Source of the DNA: Rubellimicrobium sp.
Lineage (GTDB): Bacteria; Pseudomonadota; Alphaproteobacteria; Rhodobacterales; Rhodobacteraceae
DNA: 64,000 nt
Direction: 5' to 3'
NCBI GenBank assembly: GCA_019454835.1
Contig: JACFNP010000005.1
Location: forward strand, 25,185-89,184
Of the stretch, positions 53,598-61,876 are shown piece by piece. Both the position numbers and the translations under genes were made by a program. Each line of letters opens with the position of its first letter. The first letter of the stretch is position 1. The notes under the pieces were generated by a model. The model ran no database searches, was not told the DNA's origin, and saw only the letters and a program-made list of their open reading frames with translations.

Positions 53598-54506
53598 ATG
53601 TCCGGCACGTTACGCATCGCCATCGGAAGCCTGCTCGTCGGCGGCGTCGTTCTTGTCCTGAAGCTGCTGGCCTGGTGGATGACGGGGTCGGTCGCGCTGC
53701 TGTCCGATGCGCTCGAAAGCACGGTGAACCTTGCCACGGCGCTGGCCACCCTTGTCGCGCTGGTCGTCGCGGGGCGGCCTGCGGATGCGGGCCATCCGTT
53801 CGGCCACACCAAGGCCGAGTTCTTCAGTGCGGTCCTCGAAGGCGTGATGATCATCATTGCCGCGCTGTTCATCCTGCGCGCCGCATGGCTCGGCTATCAG
53901 GCCGGGTCGGTCCCCGAGGCCCCGGTCGAGGGCGTGCTGGTGAACGGGCTGGCGACGGTGCTCAACGGGGTCTGGGCGTGGATCCTGATCCGCCACGGCC
54001 GTGCCAGCCGCTCGCCCGCGCTGATCGCCGACGGGCGGCATCTGTGGACCGATGTGGTCAGTTCGGTCGGCGTGGCGCTGGGCGTGCTGCTGGCCATCGC
54101 CACCGGCTGGTGGGTGCTCGACCCGCTGCTGGCGGCGCTGGTGGCGCTGAACATCCTGTGGTCCGGCACCATGGTCATGCGCGAATCGCTGAGCGGCCTC
54201 ATGGACGAGGCCGCGCCCGAGGAAGCGCTTGCCCTGATCCGCGACACCATCGCCCGTCACGCGAGTGGCGCCATCGAGGCCCACGACCTCAAGACCCGCC
54301 AGGCGGGGCAGGCGACCTTCGTCGAGTTCCATCTGGTCGTGCCGGGGCGGATGACGGTCTTCGACGCACATGAAATCTGCGACCGGCTCGAGGCCGCCAT
54401 CGCCCGCGCGCTGCCCGGCGCGCGGGTCGTCATCCACATCGAACCCGAGCACAAGTCGAAACACGCGGGCATCGTCGTCGTGGACTGGGACGGACGGACC
54501 GGGTAG
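53598..54506 (+). CDS. Cation diffusion facilitator (CDF) metal exporter
   Basis: 302 residues from the ATG at 53598 with an ACGGAGG ribosome site; the longer frame upstream is not supported. CDF features: SVALLSDALESTVN in TM2 (Asp37), HPFGHTKAEFFSAVLEG after TM2, and DGRHLWTDVVSS in TM5 (His and Asp of the transport site), followed by a cytoplasmic ferredoxin-like domain (about 205-300) ending in a His-containing tail. It exports divalent metal (Zn, Fe or Mn) in exchange for protons. The stop codon TAG is the first triplet of an intergenic repeat. Confidence 0.88.
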   Translation: MSGTLRIAIGSLLVGGVVLVLKLLAWWMTGSVALLSDALESTVNLATALATLVALVVAGRPADAGHPFGHTKAEFFSAVLEGVMIIIAALFILRAAWLGYQAGSVPEAPVEGVLVNGLATVLNGVWAWILIRHGRASRSPALIADGRHLWTDVVSSVGVALGVLLAIATGWWVLDPLLAALVALNILWSGTMVMRESLSGLMDEAAPEEALALIRDTIARHASGAIEAHDLKTRQAGQATFVEFHLVVPGRMTVFDAHEICDRLEAAIARALPGARVVIHIEPEHKSKHAGIVVVDWDGRTG

Positions 54507-54607
54507 AGCATTTCGCAGCCAAATGGAACATTTGGCGCCCGCGGCAATGCGACAAAACAACAAGTTAGAGCGGGTCCGCCGAATCCATGATAACGCGATC
54601 CGCTCTA
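54504..54607. repeat. Intact two-arm intergenic element (GCATTTCGCA / AGAGCGGGTC)
   Basis: Left arm AGAGCATTTCGCA with a perfect hairpin GCCAAATG-GAA-CATTTGGC (54518-54536); spacer GACAAAACAACAAG; right arm an imperfect inverted repeat AGAGCGGGTC ... GATCCGCTCT (54567-54606). It runs from the CDF stop codon almost to the CocE stop and may act as a bidirectional terminator. A second, interrupted copy is at 10524-10662. Confidence 0.75.
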
Positions 54608-54612
54608 GAGCG

Positions 54613-56586
54613 TTACATGAAATCGCGCGGGATCGTGACCGCGTGGTTGCGCGCAAAGACCCGCGCGTTGCCTTCCCAGGCCTCGACGGACGCCTCGATC
54701 AGCCAGTCCCCGGCGGTGCAGCGCATCGTCAGGGTGCTGCGGGTCTCGACCTGCCAGTCGCCCCGGCCCATGCGGCAGGTCCAGGTGCATTCGCCCTCCA
54801 GCGACAGCGGGTCGCCGTCGGTGATGCGCCAGAGGTCGCGGCTGGTCTCGTGCGTCTCGAGGCCGTTGCCGGGGTGGCGGTGGCGCCCGGTGTCGCCGTC
54901 GCGGACGAACTCGGTCACGCCGCGATTCTGGTCGCGCAGCACGCGCCGGTGCGACTGGCCGGGGATGAGTTCGTCGTAATGCGGCAGCGGGTCGGGGTCG
55001 GCGGGTTCCGGCATCCCGATGCGCCGCAGCCCGCCCTGCACCGGCATCTTCAGCCGCAGGCTGGCGGTGTCGACGGTCAGCGCCGGATCGACGGGCTGCG
55101 GCAGCACCATCGGCCAGTATGCGGTCGAAAGCGCGACGCGGATGCGGTGCCCCGGCGCAAGACGGTAGCCGCAGGCATCCAGCCGGATCGTGACCGTCAC
55201 GGGTTCGTCGACCGGCATCGGGGCCGGAGTCTCGTTGCCGCCGCGATGCGCGAGGTTCAGCACCCCGAACGACACGCGGGTGGCGGCGCCGTCCGGGTGC
55301 ACGTCGTTCACCCGCACGACCAGATTGGCGGCCTCGGCCGCCGCGCGCAACGTCAGGGTGATCTCGGGCTGGCCGAGAAAGACCTGTTCCGCCGTCAGCG
55401 GCGCGGTGTCGAAGCACAGCGATCCCGCATCGTCGTCGCGCTGGTCGCCCGCGATCTCGGCGTCGGGGACCAGCGTGAACCATTCGCCCGCCGCCGTGCC
55501 GGTGGCCAGCGGCGAATGGACCACCGCCGCGCCCGCGCCCTCGGTTGCGCCTTCGGCCAGCCGTCCGGTCGCATCGACGCCGAACACGCGCCATCCGGGC
55601 GCCGCCGGGGCATCGAGCGCCACCCAGTAGCCCGGATCATGCGCCCGCCAGCGCGCGGGGCGCGGGCCGTCGAGGATATAGGCGCGCAGCGCGGGCAGCT
55701 CGGGGGCCGCCTCGTCGCGCAGCCAGCGGTTCCACCAGGCGATGGCCTCGGCATGGAAATCCCAGCGCGGCTTCGGCCAGGCGAAATGCGGGTATTTGTG
55801 AATCCACGGACCCACCACGGCGCGCACCGCACCGGGCGCGCCCTCGAGCGCCTTGAAGGGCGTGGTGCGATAGCCGTCCGCCCAGCCCGCGATCACCAGC
55901 GAGGGCACGGTGTAGCCCGCGAAATCCTCGCAGATCGAGCCGTGCTTCCAGAACGCATCGCGGCGCTGGTGGCCCAGCCAGTCCTCGATCATCATCGGCT
56001 CGCCCTCGAGGCGTTCGAGCCACATCTCGCGCCAGCTTTCGCCGACGATCGCCGGGTCGGGCGGGCGCGACTGGTAGGCCAGCATCGTTGCCGCCCAGGA
56101 CAGTTGCGCCGACAGATGGGTGCCGTTCTTGTAGTGGATGTCGTCGTTGTAGCGGTCCACCGTCGAGGCGATGGAGATGACCGCCTTCAGCGCCGGGGGA
56201 TGCAGCGCGGCGATCTGCAACCCGTTGAAGCCGCCCCAGGAAATGCCCATCATCCCGACATTGCCGTTCGACCAGCCCTGCGCCGCGATCCAGGCGATCA
56301 CCTCGCAGCCGTCCGAGAGTTCGCGTTCGGTATATTCGCCGTCGATCACGCCATCCGAATCGCCCGAGCCGCGCATGTCGACCCGCACCCCGGCGATGCC
56401 CGCATCGGCAAAGACCGGATAGGTGGATTCGTCGCGCGGTGCGGTGCCGTTGCGCTTGCGGTAGGGCAGGTATTCCAGCACCGCCGGGAACGGCCCCTCG
56501 CCTTCGGGCATCCAGATGCGCGCCGCGAGACGGGTGCCGTCGGCAAGCACGATCCATTCGTTCTCGATGACGCGATGGCCGGACAT
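54613..56586 (-). CDS. CocE/NonD-family hydrolase
   Basis: 657 residues from the ATG at 56586 with a GGAGA ribosome site. N-terminal alpha/beta-hydrolase domain of the X-Pro dipeptidyl-peptidase/cocaine-esterase type, nucleophile Ser116 in GISWGGF, VRVDMRGSGDSDG at the oxyanion side, WADGYRTTPF and GPWIHKYPHFAW for the acid and histidine. The C-terminal jelly-roll domain (from about residue 330) is typical of CocE/NonD. It lies downstream of a Tat-exported binding-protein gene across a strong hairpin, so it may cleave an ester or peptide brought in by that protein; no signal peptide, so cytoplasmic. Confidence 0.85.
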   Translation of the reverse strand: MSGHRVIENEWIVLADGTRLAARIWMPEGEGPFPAVLEYLPYRKRNGTAPRDESTYPVFADAGIAGVRVDMRGSGDSDGVIDGEYTERELSDGCEVIAWIAAQGWSNGNVGMMGISWGGFNGLQIAALHPPALKAVISIASTVDRYNDDIHYKNGTHLSAQLSWAATMLAYQSRPPDPAIVGESWREMWLERLEGEPMMIEDWLGHQRRDAFWKHGSICEDFAGYTVPSLVIAGWADGYRTTPFKALEGAPGAVRAVVGPWIHKYPHFAWPKPRWDFHAEAIAWWNRWLRDEAAPELPALRAYILDGPRPARWRAHDPGYWVALDAPAAPGWRVFGVDATGRLAEGATEGAGAAVVHSPLATGTAAGEWFTLVPDAEIAGDQRDDDAGSLCFDTAPLTAEQVFLGQPEITLTLRAAAEAANLVVRVNDVHPDGAATRVSFGVLNLAHRGGNETPAPMPVDEPVTVTIRLDACGYRLAPGHRIRVALSTAYWPMVLPQPVDPALTVDTASLRLKMPVQGGLRRIGMPEPADPDPLPHYDELIPGQSHRRVLRDQNRGVTEFVRDGDTGRHRHPGNGLETHETSRDLWRITDGDPLSLEGECTWTCRMGRGDWQVETRSTLTMRCTAGDWLIEASVEAWEGNARVFARNHAVTIPRDFM

Positions 56587-56649
56587 GGATGTCTCCTGAA
56601 AGATGATGCCGCGTACCCCGGCGGGGCGCGGCGCCATGGCTGGCAGAAC

Positions 56650-56677
56650 CGGGCGGCCCCTGCAAGGGGGCCGCCCG
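56650..56677 (-). other. Strong intercistronic hairpin after Tat binding-protein gene
   Basis: Stem CGGGCGGCCCC with GGGGGCCGCCCG, loop about TGCAA, 10 bp after the binding-protein stop and before the hydrolase start on the minus strand. No T-tract. Confidence 0.65.
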
Positions 56678-56687
56678 CTGTCGCGGA

Positions 56688-58238
56688 TCAGTCCTCGAAC
56701 CAGACGCGCGAGGCGGCATAGCCCCCGGATGTGCCGTTCGAGATGTCCTCGATCATGCCGCCGATGTTGCTGGCATAGGCGTCGAGATAGTCGTTGAACA
56801 CCGGCAGGATCAGCCCGCCCTCGTTGCGGACGATCAGCGCCGCGTCACGATAGAGCGCCCGGCGCCTGTCGGTATCCAGCTCGCCCTTGGCCTGTGCCAC
56901 GATGGCGTCGAACGCGGGGTTGAAGAACCGCGTGTCGTTCCATTCCGCGCTCGAGACGAAATTCGTCGCGTAACGCGAATCCTGCGTCGGCCGCCCGCCC
57001 CAGTACGAGGCCGAGAATGGTTGCACGTTCCACACATCGCTCCAGTAGCCGTCATCGGGTTCGCGCTGCACCTGGATGTCGATGCCCGCCAGCGCCGCCT
57101 GCGACTGGTAGAGCACCGCCGCATCGACCGCGCCGGGGAAGGCCGCGTCGGCGGTGCGCAGCACCAGCGGCCCCTCGTGTCCGGACTTCCGGTAGTAGAA
57201 GGCGGCCTGGTCGGGATCGAAGGGACGCGGCTCGATGTCGTCGGGCGCCAGCGCATAGGCGGCGTTCACCGGGTAGTCGTCGCCCAGGGTGCCGAAGCCG
57301 CCCAGCACCTTGTCGAGGATTTCCTGCCGGTCGATGGCGAATTTCAGCGCCGTGCGCAGGTCGTTGTTGTCGAAGGGGGCGGTGTTGCAATGGGCAAGGA
57401 AGCAGTAGAACCCCTTGCCGGGCGAGCGCATGACGGTCACGCCGGGGTTGGTCTGCAGCAGATCGACCAGCATCGGGTCGACCTGGTCGCAGATGTGAAT
57501 CTGCCCCGAGGTGAGCGCGGCGATCCGGGCGGTGTTGTCGTTGATCGTGAAGATCTCGACGCTGTCGACAAAGCCGCGATCCGGGTTCCAGTCGTCCTCG
57601 TTGCGCACGAAGGCGGCGCGCACCCCGGCCTCGTATTCGGTCAGCCTGTAAGGGCCGGTGCCGATCCCGGCGGTCGGGTTGTCGAGGCCGCCGTTGGGTT
57701 CGACGATCAGGTGATAGTCGGAAAAGACCAGCGGCAGGTCGGCATTGGCCTCGGTCAGGCCGATGACCAGATCGTCGCCGCGCTCCTCGATGCGCGCGAT
57801 CCCGCCCAGCAGGCCCAGCGCCCCCGATTTCGATTCCGGGTCGGCGTGGCGGCGGATGGTCTGCGCGCAGTCGGCGACCGTCATCTCGGTGCCGTCATGG
57901 AAACGCACGCCCTTGCGGATGTGAAAGGTCCACTCGGTGCCCGAGGCGTCCGCCTCCCAGGATTCGGCCAGCGCGGGCACGGGTTCGCCGGTGGTCGGAT
58001 GCGATTCCACGAGGTTGTCGCCGAAGGTCTTGCCGATGGTGAACAGGATGGCGCCCGAATAGGTGCCCGCATCGAGCGAATCCGTCGAGGCCCCGCCGCT
58101 GAGGCCGATCTTCAGATGGCCGCCGCGCTTCGGCCCCTCGGCCCGTGCCGCGAGCGGGACAAGGCTTGATGCCGTCACGAGGCCCGCCGCTGCGCTGCTG
58201 CCCATGAAACGGCGCCGGCTGATGTTGAAAAGGTTCAT
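56688..58238 (-). CDS. Orphan peptide-type binding protein with Tat signal
   Basis: 516 residues from the ATG at 58238 (MNLFNISRRRFMG); an ATG two codons earlier is possible, but the AGGGG ribosome site suits this one. SRRRFMG followed by a hydrophobic stretch ending ARAE is a twin-arginine signal. The mature part is an SBP_bac_5 (OppA/DppA class) fold: ALAESWEADASGTEWTFHIRKGVRFHDGTEM and FDNNDLRTALKFAIDRQEILD. No permease or ATPase genes adjoin it; only the CocE-type hydrolase follows. Ligand unknown. Confidence 0.85.
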   Translation of the reverse strand: MNLFNISRRRFMGSSAAAGLVTASSLVPLAARAEGPKRGGHLKIGLSGGASTDSLDAGTYSGAILFTIGKTFGDNLVESHPTTGEPVPALAESWEADASGTEWTFHIRKGVRFHDGTEMTVADCAQTIRRHADPESKSGALGLLGGIARIEERGDDLVIGLTEANADLPLVFSDYHLIVEPNGGLDNPTAGIGTGPYRLTEYEAGVRAAFVRNEDDWNPDRGFVDSVEIFTINDNTARIAALTSGQIHICDQVDPMLVDLLQTNPGVTVMRSPGKGFYCFLAHCNTAPFDNNDLRTALKFAIDRQEILDKVLGGFGTLGDDYPVNAAYALAPDDIEPRPFDPDQAAFYYRKSGHEGPLVLRTADAAFPGAVDAAVLYQSQAALAGIDIQVQREPDDGYWSDVWNVQPFSASYWGGRPTQDSRYATNFVSSAEWNDTRFFNPAFDAIVAQAKGELDTDRRRALYRDAALIVRNEGGLILPVFNDYLDAYASNIGGMIEDISNGTSGGYAASRVWFED

Positions 58239-58358
58239 CTGCATCCCCTGTCGTCGGTGCAGCAGCCCGTCGCGGGCCACCTGCGTTCATCATGCGAATC
58301 CGGTGGCCCGGATGTCAACGCGCCTGACGTTGCGGCAACCGCGCGGGTTCCGGCCCGC

Positions 58359-59402
58359 TCAGCGCGCCGAGGTCAGCGCCGCCGCCAGTTGCCGCAGGGT
58401 GACCGCGCCCACCGGCACCCCGTCCGTGCCGGTGATCGTCAGGCTGTCGCCCGTCCCGGCCACCAGTGTGCCGATGGCCTCGTCCACCGTGGTGCCGACC
58501 GGAACCTGCGGGCTGCCGGGGGCGCCGTCACCGGCCAGCGGCGTCATCACCGCATCGACCTCGATGACCTTGCCACGGTTCACTTCCCGCACGAAACTTT
58601 CGACATAGTCGTCGGCGGGGCGCAGCACGATGTCCTGACTGGTGCCCTGCTGGACGATCTCGCCGTCGCGCAGGATGGCGATGCGGTCGCCCAGCCGCAG
58701 GGCCTCGTCGAGGTCGTGGGTGATGAAGACGATGGTCTTGCGGATTTCCTTCTGGATATCCAGCAACACCGTCTGCATGTCGGTGCGGATCAGCGGGTCA
58801 AGCGCCGAGAACGCCTCGTCCATGAGCAGGATCGGCGCGTCGTTGGTCAGCGCGCGGGCCAGGCCGACCCGCTGCTGCATCCCGCCCGAAAGCTGGTTGG
58901 GATAGTGCTTCTCGAACCCGCCCAGCCCGACGCGCGCGATCCAGCGCATCGCCTCGTCCACCTGCCGCGCGCGCGGCACGCCCTGCACCTCGAGGCCGTA
59001 GACGGTGTTTTCCAGCACGGTGCGGTGCGGCAGCAGCGCGAACTTCTGGAATACCATCGCCGTCTTGTGGCGCCGGAAGGTGCGCAGGGCACCGGCATCC
59101 ATCTTCACGACATCCTCGCCGCCGACGAGGATTTCGCCGACCGTCGGGTCGATCAGCCGGTTGATGTGGCGGATCAGCGTCGACTTGCCCGACCCCGACA
59201 GCCCCATGATGACCTGGATGCGCCCGGCGGGCATGTCGATGTTGATGTCGCGCAGGCCCAGCACATGACCGTGCCTTTCGTTCAGCTCGGCCTTGCTGAT
59301 TCCCTGCGCGACCAGCGCCGCCATGTCGGTCGCTCTGGGTCCGAAGATCTTCGACAGGCCGCGGATTTCGATGCCGAACTGGTTCTCCTGCGGCTCAGCC
59401 AT
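58359..59402 (-). CDS. proV: Betaine-type ABC ATPase ProV
   Basis: 347 residues. Walker A GLSGSGKS at 67-74, signature LSGGMQQR, Walker B ILLMDEAFSALD, and the ProV-type insertion MAALVAQGISKAELNERHG before the Walker A. After residue about 270 a single shortened CBS-like domain remains instead of two. Its ATG overlaps proW by eight bases, with AGGAGGTG as ribosome site. Energises import of quaternary amines. Confidence 0.87.
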   Translation of the reverse strand: MAEPQENQFGIEIRGLSKIFGPRATDMAALVAQGISKAELNERHGHVLGLRDINIDMPAGRIQVIMGLSGSGKSTLIRHINRLIDPTVGEILVGGEDVVKMDAGALRTFRRHKTAMVFQKFALLPHRTVLENTVYGLEVQGVPRARQVDEAMRWIARVGLGGFEKHYPNQLSGGMQQRVGLARALTNDAPILLMDEAFSALDPLIRTDMQTVLLDIQKEIRKTIVFITHDLDEALRLGDRIAILRDGEIVQQGTSQDIVLRPADDYVESFVREVNRGKVIEVDAVMTPLAGDGAPGSPQVPVGTTVDEAIGTLVAGTGDSLTITGTDGVPVGAVTLRQLAAALTSAR

Positions 59403-60282
59403 GGGTCACCTCCTGGTGCTTCTGCAGGCGGCGACCGAAGGCCTGGCTGATCCGGTCGAAGATGATGGCGATGCCGACGATGGCGAGGCCGTTGAACATG
59501 CCCAGCGTGAAATACTGGTTGTTGATCGCGCGCAGCACCGGCTGGCCCAGCCCCTGCACCCCGATCATCGAGGCGATGACCACCATGGCCAGCGCCATCA
59601 TGATCGTCTGGTTGATGCCCGCCATGATCGTCGGCAGGGCGAGCGGCATCTGGACGTTCTTCAGCTTCTGCCAGCTTGACGAGCCGAAGGCGTCGGCGGC
59701 CTCGAGCACGTCCTTGTCGACCAGCCGGATGCCCAGGTTGGTGAGGCGGATGACCGGCGGGATGGCATAGATCACCACCGCGATGACGCCCGGCACGCGA
59801 CCGATGCCCAGCAGCATGACCACCGGGATCAGGTAGACGAAGCTCGGCATGGTCTGCATCACGTCGAGGATCGGGTTGACGACCGCCTGCACCCGGTTCG
59901 AGCGCGACATGAGGATGCCGACCGGGATGCCGACGACGATGGCCACGACCGTGCACACGAAGGTCATCGCCACGGTGCGCATCGTGTCGTCCCACATGTC
60001 GAAATAGCCGATGATGACCAGGGTGAGGACGCTGCCGATGACGATGCTCCAGCGGCGGCTTCCCAGCCAGGCCAGCAGGCCGACCACCAGCAGGACGACG
60101 GGCCACGGCGAATTCAGCAGCAGCCGTTCCGAATGGATGAGAAACAGCCGCAACGGTTCAAAGAAAGCCTCGATCGGATCACCCCAGGCCCGTGTGAAGG
60201 CGCGGAAGCCGTCGTCGATGCCGCGTTTCAGCGCGGTCAGCGTGTCCTTGTTCATTGCCGGAAAAGTCGTCAGCCAGTCCAT
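59395..60282 (-). CDS. proW: Betaine-type ABC permease ProW
   Basis: 295 residues: an N-terminal amphipathic/first TM region (about 1-70) and an OpuA/ProW-type permease domain with VAIVVGIPVGILMSRS, DVMQTMPSFVYLIPVVMLLGIG and the loop EAADAFGSSSWQKLKNVQMPLALPTI. Follows proX across a strong hairpin and overlaps proV. Confidence 0.88.
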   Translation of the reverse strand: MDWLTTFPAMNKDTLTALKRGIDDGFRAFTRAWGDPIEAFFEPLRLFLIHSERLLLNSPWPVVLLVVGLLAWLGSRRWSIVIGSVLTLVIIGYFDMWDDTMRTVAMTFVCTVVAIVVGIPVGILMSRSNRVQAVVNPILDVMQTMPSFVYLIPVVMLLGIGRVPGVIAVVIYAIPPVIRLTNLGIRLVDKDVLEAADAFGSSSWQKLKNVQMPLALPTIMAGINQTIMMALAMVVIASMIGVQGLGQPVLRAINNQYFTLGMFNGLAIVGIAIIFDRISQAFGRRLQKHQEVTHG

Positions 60283-60340
60283 GCCGCTCCCTGTCGTTCA
60301 TGCTGTTGCTTTTGTTGGCGCCGTCACGGGCGCGCGGGCA

Positions 60341-60369
60341 GCGGTGGCGGGGCCGCGCCCCGCCACCGC
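60341..60369 (-). other. Strong intercistronic hairpin between proX and proW
   Basis: Perfect 12-bp stem GCGGTGGCGGGG / CCCCGCCACCGC with a 5-nt loop, 11 bp after the proX stop on the minus strand. No T-tract. Confidence 0.7.
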
Positions 60370-60379
60370 CCCGAAGCGG

Positions 60380-61378
60380 TCAGAGCGCCGCGCGCACCTT
60401 GTCGGCCGCGTCGGCGGTGACCCACTGGGTCCAGATGTCCTCGTTGTTCTCGAGGAAGTAGCGCGCGCCGTCCTCGCCGGTCGCCTGGTTGTCGGTCATC
60501 CACGCCATCAGCGCGTTCACCGTCGCATTGTCCCAGGCGCGGGTGTTGAGGTAGGCCATCACGTCGTCGCCCGCACGCTCGGCAAAGCTCGAGGTGACGA
60601 TGGTTTGCAACCGGTCGAGCGGCCAGTCGTTCGGCTTCGGATCGGGACATTCGCCGTTCGAGGTGCAGCGGGTCCATTCGTCCATGTCGAGATCGACGCC
60701 ATGTTGCAGCTTGACCATCGCATAACGGCCCAGCAGCGCGGTGGGCGACCAGTAGTAGCCGGCCCAGCCTTCCTCGTGCTCGTAGGCCCGCGCGATCGAC
60801 CCGTCGAGACCGGCGGCCGAGCCGGTGTCGATCAGGTTGAACCCGGCGTCCGCAAAGTCGAAGGCGTTGAAGAGCTGGGTCGTGACGACCGTGCCGCCCC
60901 AGCCCTGCGGGCCGTTGTAGATCGCACCCTTGCTGCTGTCCTCGGGGTCGGGGAACAGTTCGGGATGCGCGCGCACGTCCTCGATGGTGCGGATGTCGGG
61001 ATGGGCGTCGGCGATGTATTGCGGAATCCACCAGCCCTGCAGCGCCCCGTCCGAGACGGCATAGGCGGCGCCGACGATGCGGCCTTCGGCAAGGCCCTGC
61101 TGGATCACTTCGGGGACGAGGTCGATCCAGCCCTCGGGCGCGATGTCCGGGGCGCCGCGTTCCACCATCGAGGTGATGGTCGGCACGGTGTCGCCGCTGA
61201 TGATCTCGGCCTCGCAGCCGTAGCCGTTGCCGAGAATGAATGCATCGAGCGCGGCAAGAACCTCGGCACTCTGCCAGTTCATGGAGGCGATGGTCACGTT
61301 ACCGCAATCCGCGAACGCAGGCGCCGCGAGGCCCGCGAGGGGCAGCACGATTGCGGTGGCGAGGAGATTCTTCTTCAT
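60380..61378 (-). CDS. proX: Betaine-type substrate-binding protein ProX
   Basis: 332 residues from the ATG at 61378 (MKKNLLAT). Signal peptide (about 1-23, AFAD), then an OpuAC-type domain with NVTIASMNWQSAEVLAALDA, GAPDIAPEGWIDLVPE and WAGYYWSPTALLGRYAMV; Trp/Tyr residues suitable for a quaternary-ammonium cage are scattered through it. Two cysteines near the mature N-terminus (DCGN, GYGCE) and another pair near CTSNGECPDP could form disulfides. Ligand could be glycine betaine, choline or proline betaine; the divergent demethylase-like gene favours proline betaine. Confidence 0.85.
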   Translation of the reverse strand: MKKNLLATAIVLPLAGLAAPAFADCGNVTIASMNWQSAEVLAALDAFILGNGYGCEAEIISGDTVPTITSMVERGAPDIAPEGWIDLVPEVIQQGLAEGRIVGAAYAVSDGALQGWWIPQYIADAHPDIRTIEDVRAHPELFPDPEDSSKGAIYNGPQGWGGTVVTTQLFNAFDFADAGFNLIDTGSAAGLDGSIARAYEHEEGWAGYYWSPTALLGRYAMVKLQHGVDLDMDEWTRCTSNGECPDPKPNDWPLDRLQTIVTSSFAERAGDDVMAYLNTRAWDNATVNALMAWMTDNQATGEDGARYFLENNEDIWTQWVTADAADKVRAAL

Positions 61379-61480
61379 GTCCAATCCCTGTTGCGGCGTC
61401 TGCATCATGACCCGGCGCGCGCCGCGAACGCCCCGGATCGGTTGCCGGACAACGGGTCTGGCCCGCAGGCCGGCTCTTGG

Positions 61481-61515
61481 GCGTTAACGCTACACAGCGA
61501 GGCCGCATGGCGCAA
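61481..61515 (-). promoter_or_regulatory. Putative proX promoter with palindromic operator
   Basis: On the minus strand TTGCGC (61515-61510) and TAGCGT (61492-61487) are 17 bp apart. A perfect palindrome GCGTTAACGC (61481-61490) overlaps the -10 and could bind a repressor. About 105 bp separate it from the proX start. Confidence 0.4.
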
Positions 61516-61576
61516 CGCCAGTTTCCGACGCATCGACCGGAACGACCGACCGGGGCCACCGGGCGGGGCGTATTTT

Positions 61577-61686
61577 GTCATTGCGAGGCGAAGTTTCGTC
61601 ATTGCGAACGAAGTGAAGCAATCCATGCCGGGTGCAGCGCCCGGCACCTTAGATTGCCACGTCGCCTTCGGCTCCTCGCAATGACG
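61577..61686. repeat. CATTGCGAG repeat with fused left fragment
   Basis: A short left fragment (GTCATTGCGAGGCGAAG, 61577-61593) is followed at once by a full copy (61597-61686) of the GAAGCAATCCATGCCGGG subtype. Confidence 0.8.
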
Positions 61687-61694
61687 GCAGTTCT

Positions 61695-61783
61695 CGTCAT
61701 TGCGAGGCGAAGCCGAAGCAACCCCGACCGCTCGCGCACAACATCGAGGTTGCTTCGTCGCCTTCGCCTCCTCGCAATGACGG
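61695..61783. repeat. CATTGCGAG palindromic repeat
   Basis: Full copy of the AACCCCGACC subtype, 8 bp after the previous one, in the 498-bp gap between proX and the divergent oxidoreductase gene. Confidence 0.85.
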
Positions 61784-61876
61784 GGTGGTTGCCCCTGACA
61801 CCTCACCGCCGCTCTTGCCTGCGGTGGCGATCCGGTGGAACCTGTGCGCCGGTTCGATCTCCGAAAGGCTCCGGCG

